Program-made: the position numbers and the translations under genes | Origin: an uncultured Vogesella sp. | GTDB taxonomy: Bacteria > Pseudomonadota > Gammaproteobacteria > Burkholderiales > Chromobacteriaceae | Direction of reading: 5' to 3' | NCBI GenBank assembly: GCA_946479405.1 | Contig: CAMLGD010000126.1 | Span: 1 to 9,424, forward strand | Length of the DNA: 9,424 bases | In this document: piece after piece, positions 1 through 7,657 of the stretch | Layout: every line of letters starts with the position of its first letter | How positions within the stretch are numbered: the first letter of the stretch is position 1 | Notes under the pieces: model-generated | What the model saw: only the letters and a program-made list of their open reading frames with translations | What the model was told of the DNA's origin: nothing | The model's database searches: none

Positions 1-1262
1 CGGCTGTCCACGATCAGTTGCGCATGTTGCTGCAGCTGGGCGTAGTCGAACTTGTCGTGGTCGGTGGCCAGCAGTACGCAGTCGTAGCCAGCGATGCTGT
101 CGGCATTCAGCGCCACGCTGGACAGCTCGAAGTGATGCTCGCGCATCTTCGGGAACACCGGCACGTGCGGGTCGCTGTAGCTGATGTCGGCGCCCAGGTC
201 GCGCAGTTTTTCCATCAGGAACACCGACGGGCTTTCGCGCATATCGTCCACGTTCTTCTTGTAGGCAATGCCCAGCACCAGGATCTTGCTGCCGTTGATC
301 GCCTTCTTGCGCTCGTTCAGTGCCGCGGCCACCTTGCTGATCACGTAGTCCGGCATCGACGAGTTCACTTCGCCGGCCAGCTCGATGAAGCGGGTGTGTA
401 CGCCGTATTCGCGCGCCTTCCAGGTCAGGTAGAACGGGTCGATCGGAATGCAGTGGCCGCCCAGGCCCGGGCCCGGGTAGTAGGGTACGAAGCCGAACGG
501 CTTGGTAGCGGCGGCGCGGATCACTTCATGAATGTCGATGCCCATCTTGTCGGCGACGATCTTCATCTCGTTCACCAGACCGATGTTCACCGCGCGGTGG
601 ATGTTTTCCAGCAGCTTGGTCATCTCGGCGGCGCGGGTGGAGGACACCGGTACTACCTTGTCGATCACCGCGCTGTACAGCGCCACGCCGATTTCCTGGC
701 AGGCCGGGGTCACGCCACCGCATACCTTGGGAATGGTACGGGTGGTGAAATTAGGGTTGCCCGGATCTTCGCGTTCCGGAGAGAACACCAGATAGGCATC
801 CTCGCCCACCTTGAAACCGCGCGATTCGATGCGCGGCAGCAGTTCTTCGTCCGTAGTGCCCGGGTAGGTGGTGGATTCCAGCGATACCAGGTGGCCGGCA
901 CGCAGGTGCGGCACCAGGCTGTCGATGGTGCCCAGCACGTAGGACATATCCGGCTCGCGGTACTTGTTGAGCGGGGTGGGGACGCACAGGATCAGCGCGT
1001 CGGCCTCCGGTGCGCGGCTGAAGTCGGTGGTGGCCTCGAAGCCGGCGGCACGGGCACTGGCGATGCTGTCGCCGCTGATATGCTCGATGTAGCTCTTGCC
1101 GGCGTGCAGCGCATCGACCTTGCTCTGGTCGATGTCGAAACCCAGTACCTTGAAGCCCACTTCATTGAAACGCAGCATCAGCGGCAGGCCAACATAGCCC
1201 AGACCTACGATACCGATGACCGCGGACTTGTCCGCAATCTTCTTCAGGAACGCGTCTTTCAC
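1..1262 (-). CDS. wbpA: UDP-N-acetyl-D-glucosamine 6-dehydrogenase (WbpA type), 3' end cut by window edge
   Basis: Oxidises UDP-GlcNAc at C6 to UDP-GlcNAcA with two NAD+, in the cytoplasm, feeding O-antigen or other surface-glycan synthesis. The window holds 420 codons; the reading ends at a VDS motif that in Pseudomonas aeruginosa WbpA lies about 15 residues from the C-terminus, so only a short tail is missing. Visible features: an NAD-binding GLGYVG loop at residues 20-25, the [13 protein letters not shown] segment, an ESTTYPGTT segment, the [14 protein letters not shown] helix, and the [13 protein letters not shown] motif with catalytic Cys271. Resemblance to WbpA runs along the whole length (from memory of that protein), which favours UDP-GlcNAc over UDP-glucose as substrate. 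The start is GTG at 1262: an in-frame TAA lies eight codons upstream and KDAF matches the family N-terminus. A TTG three codons upstream is possible. The Shine-Dalgarno match is weak (AGAAAG). No other glycan genes are in view; they may lie left of the window. Confidence 0.93.
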   Translation of the reverse strand, partial: MKDAFLKKIADKSAVIGIVGLGYVGLPLMLRFNEVGFKVLGFDIDQSKVDALHAGKSYIEHISGDSIASARAAGFEATTDFSRAPEADALILCVPTPLNKYREPDMSYVLGTIDSLVPHLRAGHLVSLESTTYPGTTDEELLPRIESRGFKVGEDAYLVFSPEREDPGNPNFTTRTIPKVCGGVTPACQEIGVALYSAVIDKVVPVSSTRAAEMTKLLENIHRAVNIGLVNEMKIVADKMGIDIHEVIRAAATKPFGFVPYYPGPGLGGHCIPIDPFYLTWKAREYGVHTRFIELAGEVNSSMPDYVISKVAAALNERKKAINGSKILVLGIAYKKNVDDMRESPSVFLMEKLRDLGADISYSDPHVPVFPKMREHHFELSSVALNADSIAGYDCVLLATDHDKFDYAQLQQHAQLIVDS

Positions 1263-1329
1263 GTTGCTCAACTTTCTACAGAATTAGCCGCGGCCAACAT
1301 GCTGTCGGGCCGCCAAAATTAACTGGGGG

Positions 1330-1335
1330 ATTTTA
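1330..1335 (-). promoter_or_regulatory. Possible -10 element for wbpA
   Basis: On the minus strand this reads TAAAAT, five of six matches to the sigma-70 -10 consensus, inside TGTAAAATCC. It would give a leader of about 60 bases before the GTG at 1262. No good -35 hexamer is found 16-18 bases upstream, so the call rests on the -10 and on its place between the ushA 3' end and wbpA. Confidence 0.3.
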
Positions 1336-1381
1336 CAGGCAAACGGCGCGCGAGGGCAGGGTGCAATGCGTCATGTTTGTA

Positions 1382-1424
1382 ACGACAATGCCGGCCGAGG
1401 CTGAACCAGCGCCGGCATTGTCGT
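1382..1424 (-). terminator. 14-bp inverted repeat after ushA, possible terminator
   Basis: The arms at 1382-1395 and 1411-1424 are perfectly complementary over 14 bp (ACGACAATGCCGGC and its complement), with a 15-base gap that itself contains a GCTG/CAGC mini-stem. It begins 11 bases beyond the ushA stop, the expected place for transcript-end formation. The base after the stem on the minus strand is T but no T-run follows (TTACAAAC), so it is not a textbook intrinsic terminator. It may instead stabilise the ushA 3' end or be a weak terminator. Confidence 0.5.
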
Positions 1425-1435
1425 CGCGGGCAGGT

Positions 1436-3073
1436 TTACTCGCGCACGACTGCGTCGCCCGGTTCGAAATCTGCCGCCTTGATGCTGCTGTGGCCGGCAA
1501 AGTAAGCGCGCATCAGGTCGGCATCGACATAACCGGTGTTGACGTAGCCCGGATGGGTGTTCAGCCGCGGGTAGCCGTCGCCACCGGCGGCGGTGAAGTT
1601 ATTCAGTGCCAGGCGGTAGCTGCGTGCCGGGTCGATGGGTTGGCCGCCGATCCGCGCCTGCTGCAGCTCGCCGCCGGCAATGCGTAGCTGTACGCCGGCA
1701 AACTGGGCAAAGGCACCGGAGCCGGGACTCATCTTTGCGGCGACCTTCAGGTAGTCCAGCGCTTCCTTGCCACTCATGTCCACGTACACCAGGGTGTTGC
1801 CGAACGGCTGCACCTTGAGGATGTCCTTGTAGCTGATGCTGCCAGCCGGCAGCGAGTCGCGGATACCGCCGGCGTTCATGATGGCGAAGTCGGCATGGGC
1901 CTTGTCCTTCATGGCGCTGGCGATGAATACGCCCAGGTTGGTGGCCTGCTTGCGCACGATGGCGCGGTCGCCTTCCAGTTTGCCGTCGCTGCTACCCACC
2001 TGCACGCCGAGCACTGCCTGGCCTTTTTCCTGGTAAGGCTTGAGTAGGGCCAGCATCTCGCTGTTTTCCGGGATGTCGCGGGTGTAAACCACCTTGCGCT
2101 CCTTGCCGTCCTCGCCCTTCACCGTCTTTTTCAGGTTGACCGGAATCAGCTGGTATTGCAGCAGTCGGAATTCGCCGTTGCGATATTCGAAATCGGCGCG
2201 GCCAACGTATTTGCCCCATTCATGCGCTTGTACGATCCAGGCGCCGTTCTGGCGGTCCGGCGCGCAGTCGCTGCCGGGGACATAGGCATCGTTGCGCACG
2301 TTTTCGGCCTTCATGCACACCGGGTTCTGGCTGTGGCCACCGACGATCAGGTTGAAGCCCTTCACCTGGCGCGCCATTTCCACATCGCCTGGCGCGTTGA
2401 CGCCATGTTCGCCATCGGTGTAGTGGCCCATGTGGGTGGCGGCGATGATTACATCGGCCTTTTTCTTCAGCGTGGGCAGTAGGCGGGCGGCTTCGCGGGC
2501 TGGGGTGCGAAACTCGATACCCTGGGTGTTTTCCGGGTTGGTCAGTTTTTTGGTGTCGTCGGTGGTCAGGCCCATCACCGCCACGCGTACGCCGCCCAGG
2601 TCAAAGATCTTGTACGGCGCGAACAGGCGCTTGCCGTGCTGGTAGATGTTGGCCGCCAGCATCGGGAACTGCGCCCACTGCCGCTGCTTGGTCAGCACCG
2701 CCGGCGGCTTGTCGAACTCGTGGTTGCCCACCGCCATGGCGTCGTAGCCCAGCAGGTTCATGCCCTTGAAGTCCGGCTCGGCATCCTGCATGTCGGATTC
2801 CGGCACCCCGGTGTTCACGTCGCCGCCATCCAGCAGCAGGCTGTAGCCGCCATGCAGGCGCACGTCGGCGCGAATCTGTTCGATCACGTTCTTGCGCGCG
2901 GCCATGCCGTATTCGCCGTCGCCGTTCTTCCAGAAGCGGCCGTGGTGATCGTTGGTGTGGATGATGGTGATGCGGTAGCTCTGGTCTTTTCCCGGTGCGG
3001 CCAACGTGGCGGTCGGCATGGTGGCAAGAGTGGCGAGGACGGACAAGCAGATGGCGGTGTGGCGAGTTTTCAT
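1436..3073 (-). CDS. ushA: Periplasmic UDP-sugar hydrolase / 5'-nucleotidase UshA
   Basis: Hydrolyses UDP-sugars to UMP and sugar-1-phosphate, and 5'-nucleotides to nucleosides and phosphate, in the periplasm for nucleotide salvage. At 545 aa it is nearly the size of Escherichia coli UshA (550). Residues 1-25 form a Sec signal peptide (basic start, hydrophobic core, likely cleavage near TLA-A at 25/26). The metallophosphatase domain carries the two-metal ligands Asp42 and His44 (HTNDHHG), Asp85 (GGDVNTG), Asn117 with catalytic His118 (GNHEFD), His214 (ATHMGH), and His247 and Gln249 (GGHSQ). The C-terminal specificity domain has the two base-stacking phenylalanines, Phe424 (VQPFGN) and Phe493 (NNFTAAGGDGYP), matching Phe429 and Phe498 of the E. 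coli enzyme. The start is set by AAGGGG five bases before the ATG. It lies behind glnS on the same strand, but a strong terminator separates them and no clear promoter is seen in the short gap. Confidence 0.97.
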   Translation of the reverse strand: MKTRHTAICLSVLATLATMPTATLAAPGKDQSYRITIIHTNDHHGRFWKNGDGEYGMAARKNVIEQIRADVRLHGGYSLLLDGGDVNTGVPESDMQDAEPDFKGMNLLGYDAMAVGNHEFDKPPAVLTKQRQWAQFPMLAANIYQHGKRLFAPYKIFDLGGVRVAVMGLTTDDTKKLTNPENTQGIEFRTPAREAARLLPTLKKKADVIIAATHMGHYTDGEHGVNAPGDVEMARQVKGFNLIVGGHSQNPVCMKAENVRNDAYVPGSDCAPDRQNGAWIVQAHEWGKYVGRADFEYRNGEFRLLQYQLIPVNLKKTVKGEDGKERKVVYTRDIPENSEMLALLKPYQEKGQAVLGVQVGSSDGKLEGDRAIVRKQATNLGVFIASAMKDKAHADFAIMNAGGIRDSLPAGSISYKDILKVQPFGNTLVYVDMSGKEALDYLKVAAKMSPGSGAFAQFAGVQLRIAGGELQQARIGGQPIDPARSYRLALNNFTAAGGDGYPRLNTHPGYVNTGYVDADLMRAYFAGHSSIKAADFEPGDAVVRE

Positions 3074-3118
3074 GACAGCCCCTTGTATGCGTTAACCGAC
3101 AGCGAGTGCGTTACCAAC

Positions 3119-3155
3119 AAAAAAAGCGGCAGGCACACGAGGTGCCTACCGCTTT
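3119..3155 (-). terminator. Rho-independent terminator of glnS
   Basis: On the minus strand a 14-bp stem (arms 3142-3155 and 3123-3136, with one G-U pair) closes a five-base loop. It is followed by a run of seven T; four lie beyond the stem and three belong to its base. It starts 12 bases after the glnS stop. This is a textbook intrinsic terminator and should largely isolate glnS from ushA. Confidence 0.93.
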
Positions 3156-3167
3156 CATGATAATGCC

Positions 3168-4853
3168 TTATTTGCTCCAGGAGTCCTTCAGGCCGACGGT
3201 GCGGTTGAATACCACCTTGCTGCCCGGCTGATGGTCCAGGCGGTCGGTCACGAAATAACCGATACGCTCGAACTGGTAGCGGGTTTCCGGCGCGGCGTCG
3301 CGTACCGCCGGTTCGATGTAACCGGTGATGGTCGCCAGCGAGTCCGGATTCAGGAACTGCATGAAGTCGACGTATTCGCCATCCTCGCCGCGTACCGCAT
3401 CCGGACGCGGCTCGGTGAACAGGCGGTCGTACAGGCGTACCTCGGCTTCCACCGCGTGGCTGGCGGAGATCCAGTGGATCACGCCCTTCACCTTGCGGCC
3501 AACCGGATTCTGTCCCAGGGTGTCGTGGTCGATGGAGCACTTCAGCTCCACCACCTTGCCGTCGGCGTCCTTGATCACTTCGTCGCACTTGATCACGTAG
3601 CTGTAGCGCAGGCGTACTTCGCCGCCGGCGGTCAGGCGCTGCCACTTCGGCGGCGGCACTTCGGCAAAGTCATCGCGCTCGATGTAGATCTCGCGCGCGA
3701 TCGGCACGTCGCGCTCGCCGAATTCCGGGTGGTGCGGGTGGAACGGTGCGCTGCGGCTGGCTGTGACGCCGTCCTGATAGTTGGTGAGGGTGACCTTGAT
3801 CGGGTCCAGCACCGCCATCACGCGCGGCGCTTCGCTTTCCAGCGTCTCGCGCACCGCGCCTTCCAGCACGCTGATGTCGATGATGTTCTCACCCTTGGAT
3901 ACGCCGATGCGCTGAGAGAACAGGCGGATACCGGCCGGGCTGTAGCCGCGACGGCGCATGCCTTCGATGGTGGGCATGCGCGGATCGTCCCAGCCGCCTA
4001 CCTTGCCTTCGGTCACCAGCGCGTTGAGCTTGCGCTTGGACGTCAGCGCGTACAGCAGTTCCAGGCGCGAAAATTCATACTGGCGGGGGTGGCAGCCGAT
4101 GCTGATGTTGTCCAGCACCCAGTCGTACAGCGGGCGGTGGTCTTCGAATTCCAGCGTGCACAGGCTGTGGGTGATGCCCTCGATCGCATCCGAGATGCAA
4201 TGCGTGTAGTCGTACATCGGGTAGATGCACCAGGTATCGCCGGTGCGGTGGTGATGCGCGCGGCGGATGCGGTAGATCACCGGGTCGCGCATGTTCACGT
4301 TGCCGGAGCTCATGTCGATCTTCAGGCGCAGGGTTTTGCTGCCGTCAGCGAACTCTCCGTTCTTCATGCGGGTGAACAGGTCGAGGTTTTCCTCGATGCT
4401 GCGGCCGCGGTACGGGCTTTCACGGCCCGGCTCGGTGAGGCTGCCGCGGTAGGCGCGCATTTCCTCGGCGTTCAGGTCGCAGACAAACGCCTTGCCGGCC
4501 TGGATCAGCTCCACCGCGTAGTCGTACAGCTGCTGGAAGTAGTCGGAGGCATAGCGCACCTCGCCGTTCCACTTGAAGCCCAGCCAGGCCACGCTGTCCT
4601 TGATGGACTGTACGTACTCGTCGGATTCTTTTTCCGGGTTGGTGTCGTCCATGCGCAGGTTGCACTGGCCCGGATAGTCTTCGGCCAGACCGAAGTTCAG
4701 GCAGATCGACTTGGCGTGCCCCACGTGCAGGTAGCCGTTTGGCTCTGGCGGGAAGCGGGTGACGATGGCGCTATGTTTGCCGGAGGACAAGTCCTCGTCA
4801 ATGATGGCGCGGATGAAGTTGCTGATTACCGGAGCGTTGTTTTCTGCGGACAT
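3168..4853 (-). CDS. glnS: Glutaminyl-tRNA synthetase
   Basis: Cytoplasmic class I aminoacyl-tRNA synthetase that charges tRNA-Gln with glutamine using ATP. The 561-aa length fits the bacterial family (E. coli 554). The N-terminal Rossmann catalytic domain has the ATP-binding HIGH motif as HVGH at residues 43-46, within [15 protein letters not shown], then the [10 protein letters not shown] segment at 67-76. The KMSKS-equivalent loop is LTSKR at 270-274, as in other GlnRS (MSKR). The segment [15 protein letters not shown] at 209-223 is characteristic of GlnRS. The C-terminal half is the two-beta-barrel anticodon-binding region, ending near [11 protein letters not shown]. Its presence suggests direct charging of tRNA-Gln, though a GatCAB route elsewhere cannot be excluded. 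The ATG at 4853 fits the family N-terminus; the sequence before it (ACTATCAG) is a poor Shine-Dalgarno match. It is transcribed away from the dehydrogenase and closed by its own terminator. Confidence 0.98.
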   Translation of the reverse strand: MSAENNAPVISNFIRAIIDEDLSSGKHSAIVTRFPPEPNGYLHVGHAKSICLNFGLAEDYPGQCNLRMDDTNPEKESDEYVQSIKDSVAWLGFKWNGEVRYASDYFQQLYDYAVELIQAGKAFVCDLNAEEMRAYRGSLTEPGRESPYRGRSIEENLDLFTRMKNGEFADGSKTLRLKIDMSSGNVNMRDPVIYRIRRAHHHRTGDTWCIYPMYDYTHCISDAIEGITHSLCTLEFEDHRPLYDWVLDNISIGCHPRQYEFSRLELLYALTSKRKLNALVTEGKVGGWDDPRMPTIEGMRRRGYSPAGIRLFSQRIGVSKGENIIDISVLEGAVRETLESEAPRVMAVLDPIKVTLTNYQDGVTASRSAPFHPHHPEFGERDVPIAREIYIERDDFAEVPPPKWQRLTAGGEVRLRYSYVIKCDEVIKDADGKVVELKCSIDHDTLGQNPVGRKVKGVIHWISASHAVEAEVRLYDRLFTEPRPDAVRGEDGEYVDFMQFLNPDSLATITGYIEPAVRDAAPETRYQFERIGYFVTDRLDHQPGSKVVFNRTVGLKDSWSK

Positions 4854-4887
4854 CTGATAGTGAAAGGCTGTATTGAGTTAACGCGCG

Positions 4888-4893
4888 ATTGTA
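4888..4893 (-). promoter_or_regulatory. Possible -10 element for glnS
   Basis: The minus strand reads TACAAT in the context GGGTTACAATCG, five of six matches to the -10 consensus. Transcription would start near 4881, giving a leader of about 28 bases. The -35 at 17 bases (ACGGTG) is poor, so the assignment is tentative. Confidence 0.4.
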
Positions 4894-5005
4894 ACCCGAT
4901 TGGGCGCATTCACCGTAGTTTTATCCGCCAATCATCCTGTCCGTCCGGTCGGGTGCGGCACGTGCGCGCCGTTTTGATGTCGGCGCCGGGGCGTGCTTGT
5001 GCCGG

Positions 5006-5033
5006 GGCCAACCCCGCGGTATCAGGGTTGGCC
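5006..5033 (+). repeat. 9-bp inverted repeat with downstream T-run in the glnS/dehydrogenase gap
   Basis: GGCCAACCC (5006-5014) and GGGTTGGCC (5025-5033) pair perfectly around a 10-base loop. Six T occur at 5044-5049, ten bases after the stem. The C-run of the left arm can instead pair with the GGGG just before it (5004-5007 with 5012-5015, CCAA loop), so two folds compete. On the plus strand it could be a leader attenuator of the dehydrogenase gene, or simply a dyad between two divergent promoters. The rest of the gap, 4894-5108, shows no gene and no confident promoter. Confidence 0.4.
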
Positions 5034-5108
5034 GCAGCCAGGCTTTTTTGTCGTGCAGGGGCGTTAGTCTGGCGTGATAGCATCAATGCCACCACCCACT
5101 CCTTGTCC

Positions 5109-5112
5109 GGAG
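5109..5112 (+). promoter_or_regulatory. Ribosome binding site that decides the dehydrogenase start
   Basis: GGAG lies six bases before the GTG at 5119. Neither of the in-frame upstream candidates, GTG at 5074 and ATG at 5086, has a purine-rich site at a suitable distance. This makes GTG 5119 the best start. Confidence 0.65.
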
Positions 5113-5118
5113 ACGCCT

Positions 5119-6504
5119 GTGTCAGCGCCACTTGCCCACTTGCATCAACAATTGCCGCAGCTTGTGCTGCGCACCGATGACGATAGCCGTCAGCACTACG
5201 GTCAGGACTGGACGCGCTACTACCAGCCAGCACCGCTGGCGGTGGCACTGCCGTCCACTGTTGCCGAAGTACAGGGCATTGTGCGCTGGGCGCGCGAACA
5301 CCGGGTGGCGCTGGTGCCGTCCGGCGGCCGTACCGGCCTGTCCGGCGGCGCGGTGGCGGCCAATGGCGAGCTGGTGGTGTCGTTCGAGCGCATGAGCCGC
5401 ATCGGCGACTTTGACCGCGTGGCACGCACCGTGCAATGCGAGGCGGGGGTGGTGACCGCGGCGCTGCAGCAGTACGCCAGCAGTAAGGGCCTGTACTACC
5501 CGGTGGACTTTGCCTCCAGCGGCAGTAGCCAACTGGGGGGCAATATTGCCACCAACGCCGGCGGCATCAAGGTGATCCGCTATGGCATGACGCGCGAGTG
5601 GGTAGCCGGGCTGAGCGTGGTGACCGGTACCGGCGAGCTGCTGGAGCTGAACCGCGGTCTGGCCAAGAACAATACCGGCTACGATTTCCGCCATCTGTTC
5701 ATCGGCTCGGAAGGCACGCTGGGCTTTGTGGTCGGCGCCTGTATGAAGCTGACCCTGCCGCCACCGCCGCAGGCGGTGCTGCTGCTGGCACTGCCGGCAT
5801 TGGCGGACGTGATGCGGGTGTTCGAGGTGTTTCGCGAGGGGGTGGCGCTGTCGGCGTACGAGTTTTTCTCCGATCAGGCGCTGGGGCATGTGCTGGCCCG
5901 TGGGCAACTGGCAGCGCCGTTCGAGGTGCGCGCGCCGTTCTATGTATTGCTGGAGCTGGATGACCCGATGCACAGTGGTGACGACCGCGCGCTGAAACTG
6001 TTCGAGCGCTGTCTGGAGCAGGGCTGGGTGCTGGATGGCGTGCTGTCGCAGTCGGCACAGCAGGCGCAGCAACTATGGGCCTACCGCGAGAGCATCAGCG
6101 AAAGCATTACCCCGTACACGCCGTACAAAAATGACATCGCCGTCACCATCAGCCGGGTGCCGGCCTTTATCGCCTCGCTGGATGCCTTGCTGGCGGCCAA
6201 CTATCCGGATTTCGAGGTGATCTGGTATGGCCACATCGGCGATGGCAACCTGCATATCAATGTGCTGAAGCCGCCGGCGCTGGCGCTGGACGCATTCCGT
6301 GATGCCTGCGAGCAGGTGAACGAGCAGGTGTTTGCGCTGGTGCGCGACTTCGGTGGCAGCATGTCGGCCGAGCACGGCGTGGGCCTGCTGAAGCGGGATT
6401 ACCTGCCGGTAAGTCGCAGTGCGCAGGAAATCGTGATGATGCAGGGCATCAAAAAGGTATTTGACCCGGATGGCATTATGAACCCCGGCAAGCTGCTGCC
6501 CTGA
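5119..6504 (+). CDS. FAD-linked D-2-hydroxyacid dehydrogenase (D-2-hydroxyglutarate / D-lactate dehydrogenase family)
   Basis: Probably oxidises a D-2-hydroxyacid such as D-2-hydroxyglutarate or D-lactate to the 2-oxoacid, passing electrons through FAD to a carrier such as an electron-transfer flavoprotein or quinone. From GTG 5119 it is 461 aa, usual for the family. The N-terminal PCMH-type FAD domain has the pyrophosphate loop PSGGRTGLSGG at residues 67-77 and a second FAD motif, SSQLGGNIATNAGG, from about 136 to 149. The C-terminal domain has HIGDGNLH with His372 and His379, and SAEHGVG with Glu418; two His and one Glu in this arrangement bind the catalytic metal (zinc in studied D-2-hydroxyglutarate dehydrogenases). 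It ends with the conserved DPDGIMNPGKLLP. No signal peptide or membrane segment is seen. Starting at 5074 would add a proline-rich tail of 15 residues without an RBS. It lacks the iron-sulfur partner expected beside GlcD of glycolate oxidase. The exact substrate is undecided. Confidence 0.88.
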   Translation: MSAPLAHLHQQLPQLVLRTDDDSRQHYGQDWTRYYQPAPLAVALPSTVAEVQGIVRWAREHRVALVPSGGRTGLSGGAVAANGELVVSFERMSRIGDFDRVARTVQCEAGVVTAALQQYASSKGLYYPVDFASSGSSQLGGNIATNAGGIKVIRYGMTREWVAGLSVVTGTGELLELNRGLAKNNTGYDFRHLFIGSEGTLGFVVGACMKLTLPPPPQAVLLLALPALADVMRVFEVFREGVALSAYEFFSDQALGHVLARGQLAAPFEVRAPFYVLLELDDPMHSGDDRALKLFERCLEQGWVLDGVLSQSAQQAQQLWAYRESISESITPYTPYKNDIAVTISRVPAFIASLDALLAANYPDFEVIWYGHIGDGNLHINVLKPPALALDAFRDACEQVNEQVFALVRDFGGSMSAEHGVGLLKRDYLPVSRSAQEIVMMQGIKKVFDPDGIMNPGKLLP

Positions 6505-6520
6505 GCGGCAAGATTGCATG

Positions 6521-6567
6521 AAAAATGCGCGACGACAGCAAACTGCTGACGCCGCGCATTTTTTTTT
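6521..6567. terminator. Bidirectional intrinsic terminator between the dehydrogenase and astE
   Basis: Arms AAAAATGCGCG (6521-6531) and CGCGCATTTTT (6553-6563) pair perfectly. A smaller CAGC/GCTG stem fits inside the 21-base loop. On the plus strand the T-run is nine long (6559-6567), making a strong terminator 16 bases after the dehydrogenase stop. On the minus strand the stem ends in five T, so it can also stop transcripts from astE. This suits two converging genes. Confidence 0.88.
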
Positions 6568-6580
6568 CATCGTTCACAGG

Positions 6581-6616
6581 ATATCCACAGCTTTTTCCCT
6601 GTTTGCCTGTGGATAT
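6581..6616. repeat. 10-bp inverted repeat with DnaA-box-like arms
   Basis: ATATCCACAG (6581-6590) and CTGTGGATAT (6607-6616) are perfect inverted copies around a 16-base pyrimidine-rich spacer. Each arm contains ATATCCACA, one mismatch from the DnaA box TTATCCACA. The repeat ends four bases beyond the astE stop, so it could equally be an RNA hairpin on the astE 3' end. No T-run follows it on the minus strand. It lies between two converging genes, where no promoter is needed. Confidence 0.6.
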
Positions 6617-6619
6617 GTG

Positions 6620-7633
6620 CTAGTCCAAGGTGGCCGGTTCGATCACGATGCCGGCGCGCAGCCCGATGCCGACCTTCGGATTGGGGAACAGAATACGTTC
6701 CAGGCCGCCATCGGCCACATAGCGAACTTCCACATCTTCTGCAATTGTCATGCCGTGCGGCAGGGCAGTGAAATTCTCTACGTCATCGGCCAGATGCAGC
6801 ACAAAGTCACCACTGTGCTTGACGATGTCGTACTTGGCTTTGAACAGGCGCACCGCCGAGATGTCGGGGTTGGCCGCAGCGGCGCGCTGGCCGGCGAGCA
6901 GCTCGCGCAGGGCGCGGTCGATGCCGGCAAAGCGCGACAGATCGTTCTGGCCGAACGGGCGAGCCTTGCCCAGTTCCAGGGTGAAGGCGTCGGCGCCGCA
7001 GCGTTCGCTGGTGTAGTAGCTGTAGGTAGCCGCCGGCTTGCTGTGCAGCAGCACGGTGTCGACATCGGCGCCCAGTAGCCAGGCCAGCTGCTCGCGGTTG
7101 TGGGCGCGGTCATGGATGAAGGGATAGATGGCGAAGCGCTCGAACACCGAGCCGCGGATGGCTGTGTGCAGGTCGTAGTGGCGGCGCGGCGCGGTAACCG
7201 GCGTGGCGGCAAAAAAGCGCGCGGCCGCGTGTTCCAGTTCCACGGCGCGGTGCGCTTCCAGTGCTGCCGGCTGTTGCTGGTGCGCGCCGTCGAACAGGCG
7301 GTTCATGTCGTAGTCGACAAAGCGCTTGCCGCTTTGCATCGCCGGAATATTGCCCAGCACTACCAGGATGCGGCAGGCCAGCGGCAGTGCGCCGCTTAGT
7401 AGGTCGGCCACGATGCTGTTGAGGATTTCGATCGGCGCGGTTTCGTTGCCGTGTACGCCGGTGGACAGCAGGATGTGTTCCTGCTGCAGGTTGGCCGCAT
7501 GCGGGGTCAGTTCCAGCAGGCCGTGGCCCAGCCAGCTGGCCTGCAGTGCCGGGGTTTGCCACTGGGCGTGCGCGGGGCTGAGGCCTTGCAGGGTGAGATC
7601 GAGAAAGTCGCGGGCAGGGGCAAACGGATTCAT
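6620..7633 (-). CDS. astE: Succinylglutamate desuccinylase AstE
   Basis: Last step of the arginine succinyltransferase (AST) pathway: cleaves N-succinyl-L-glutamate to succinate and glutamate in the cytoplasm. A zinc carboxypeptidase-like fold of the AstE/aspartoacylase family. The 337 aa compare with 322 in E. coli. Zinc ligands are His61 and Glu64 (GVHGNET) and His156 (DLHTAIRGS). The likely catalytic base is Glu220 in TLELGKARPFGQND, a segment shared with E. coli AstE. The DMNRLF segment at 109-114 helps bind substrate in this family, and the C-terminal LFPNPKVGIGLRAG segment is also shared. The ATG at 7633 has AAAGGA six bases upstream. No astC, astA, astD or astB is adjacent, so the gene stands apart from the usual ast operon order. 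It converges on the dehydrogenase and sits 129 bases behind the alpha/beta hydrolase on the same strand, with a possible terminator and promoter between them. Confidence 0.96.
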   Translation of the reverse strand: MNPFAPARDFLDLTLQGLSPAHAQWQTPALQASWLGHGLLELTPHAANLQQEHILLSTGVHGNETAPIEILNSIVADLLSGALPLACRILVVLGNIPAMQSGKRFVDYDMNRLFDGAHQQQPAALEAHRAVELEHAAARFFAATPVTAPRRHYDLHTAIRGSVFERFAIYPFIHDRAHNREQLAWLLGADVDTVLLHSKPAATYSYYTSERCGADAFTLELGKARPFGQNDLSRFAGIDRALRELLAGQRAAAANPDISAVRLFKAKYDIVKHSGDFVLHLADDVENFTALPHGMTIAEDVEVRYVADGGLERILFPNPKVGIGLRAGIVIEPATLD

Positions 7634-7657
7634 GCGTAGTCCTTTGTGAGATGCCCC

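Noticed and set aside
18..1322. A 434-codon open frame on the plus strand over wbpA.
   Set aside because: It is the antisense shadow of wbpA, which matches its family along the whole length. The product is a low-complexity mix of His, Val, Ala and Arg.
3231..5180. A 649-codon open frame on the plus strand across glnS and the gap after it.
   Set aside because: It is antisense to glnS, whose own translation is unmistakable. Long antisense frames are common in GC-rich genes because of third-position bias. Its product has no recognisable motif.
5122..6072. A 316-codon open frame on the minus strand inside the dehydrogenase gene.
   Set aside because: Antisense shadow of a gene with intact FAD and metal motifs. 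The product is rich in Gln, His and Arg and has no domain signature.
6581..6616. Replication origin.
   Set aside because: Only two imperfect DnaA-like boxes are present, with no AT-rich unwinding region and no dnaA, dnaN, gyrB or mnmG/parAB neighbours.
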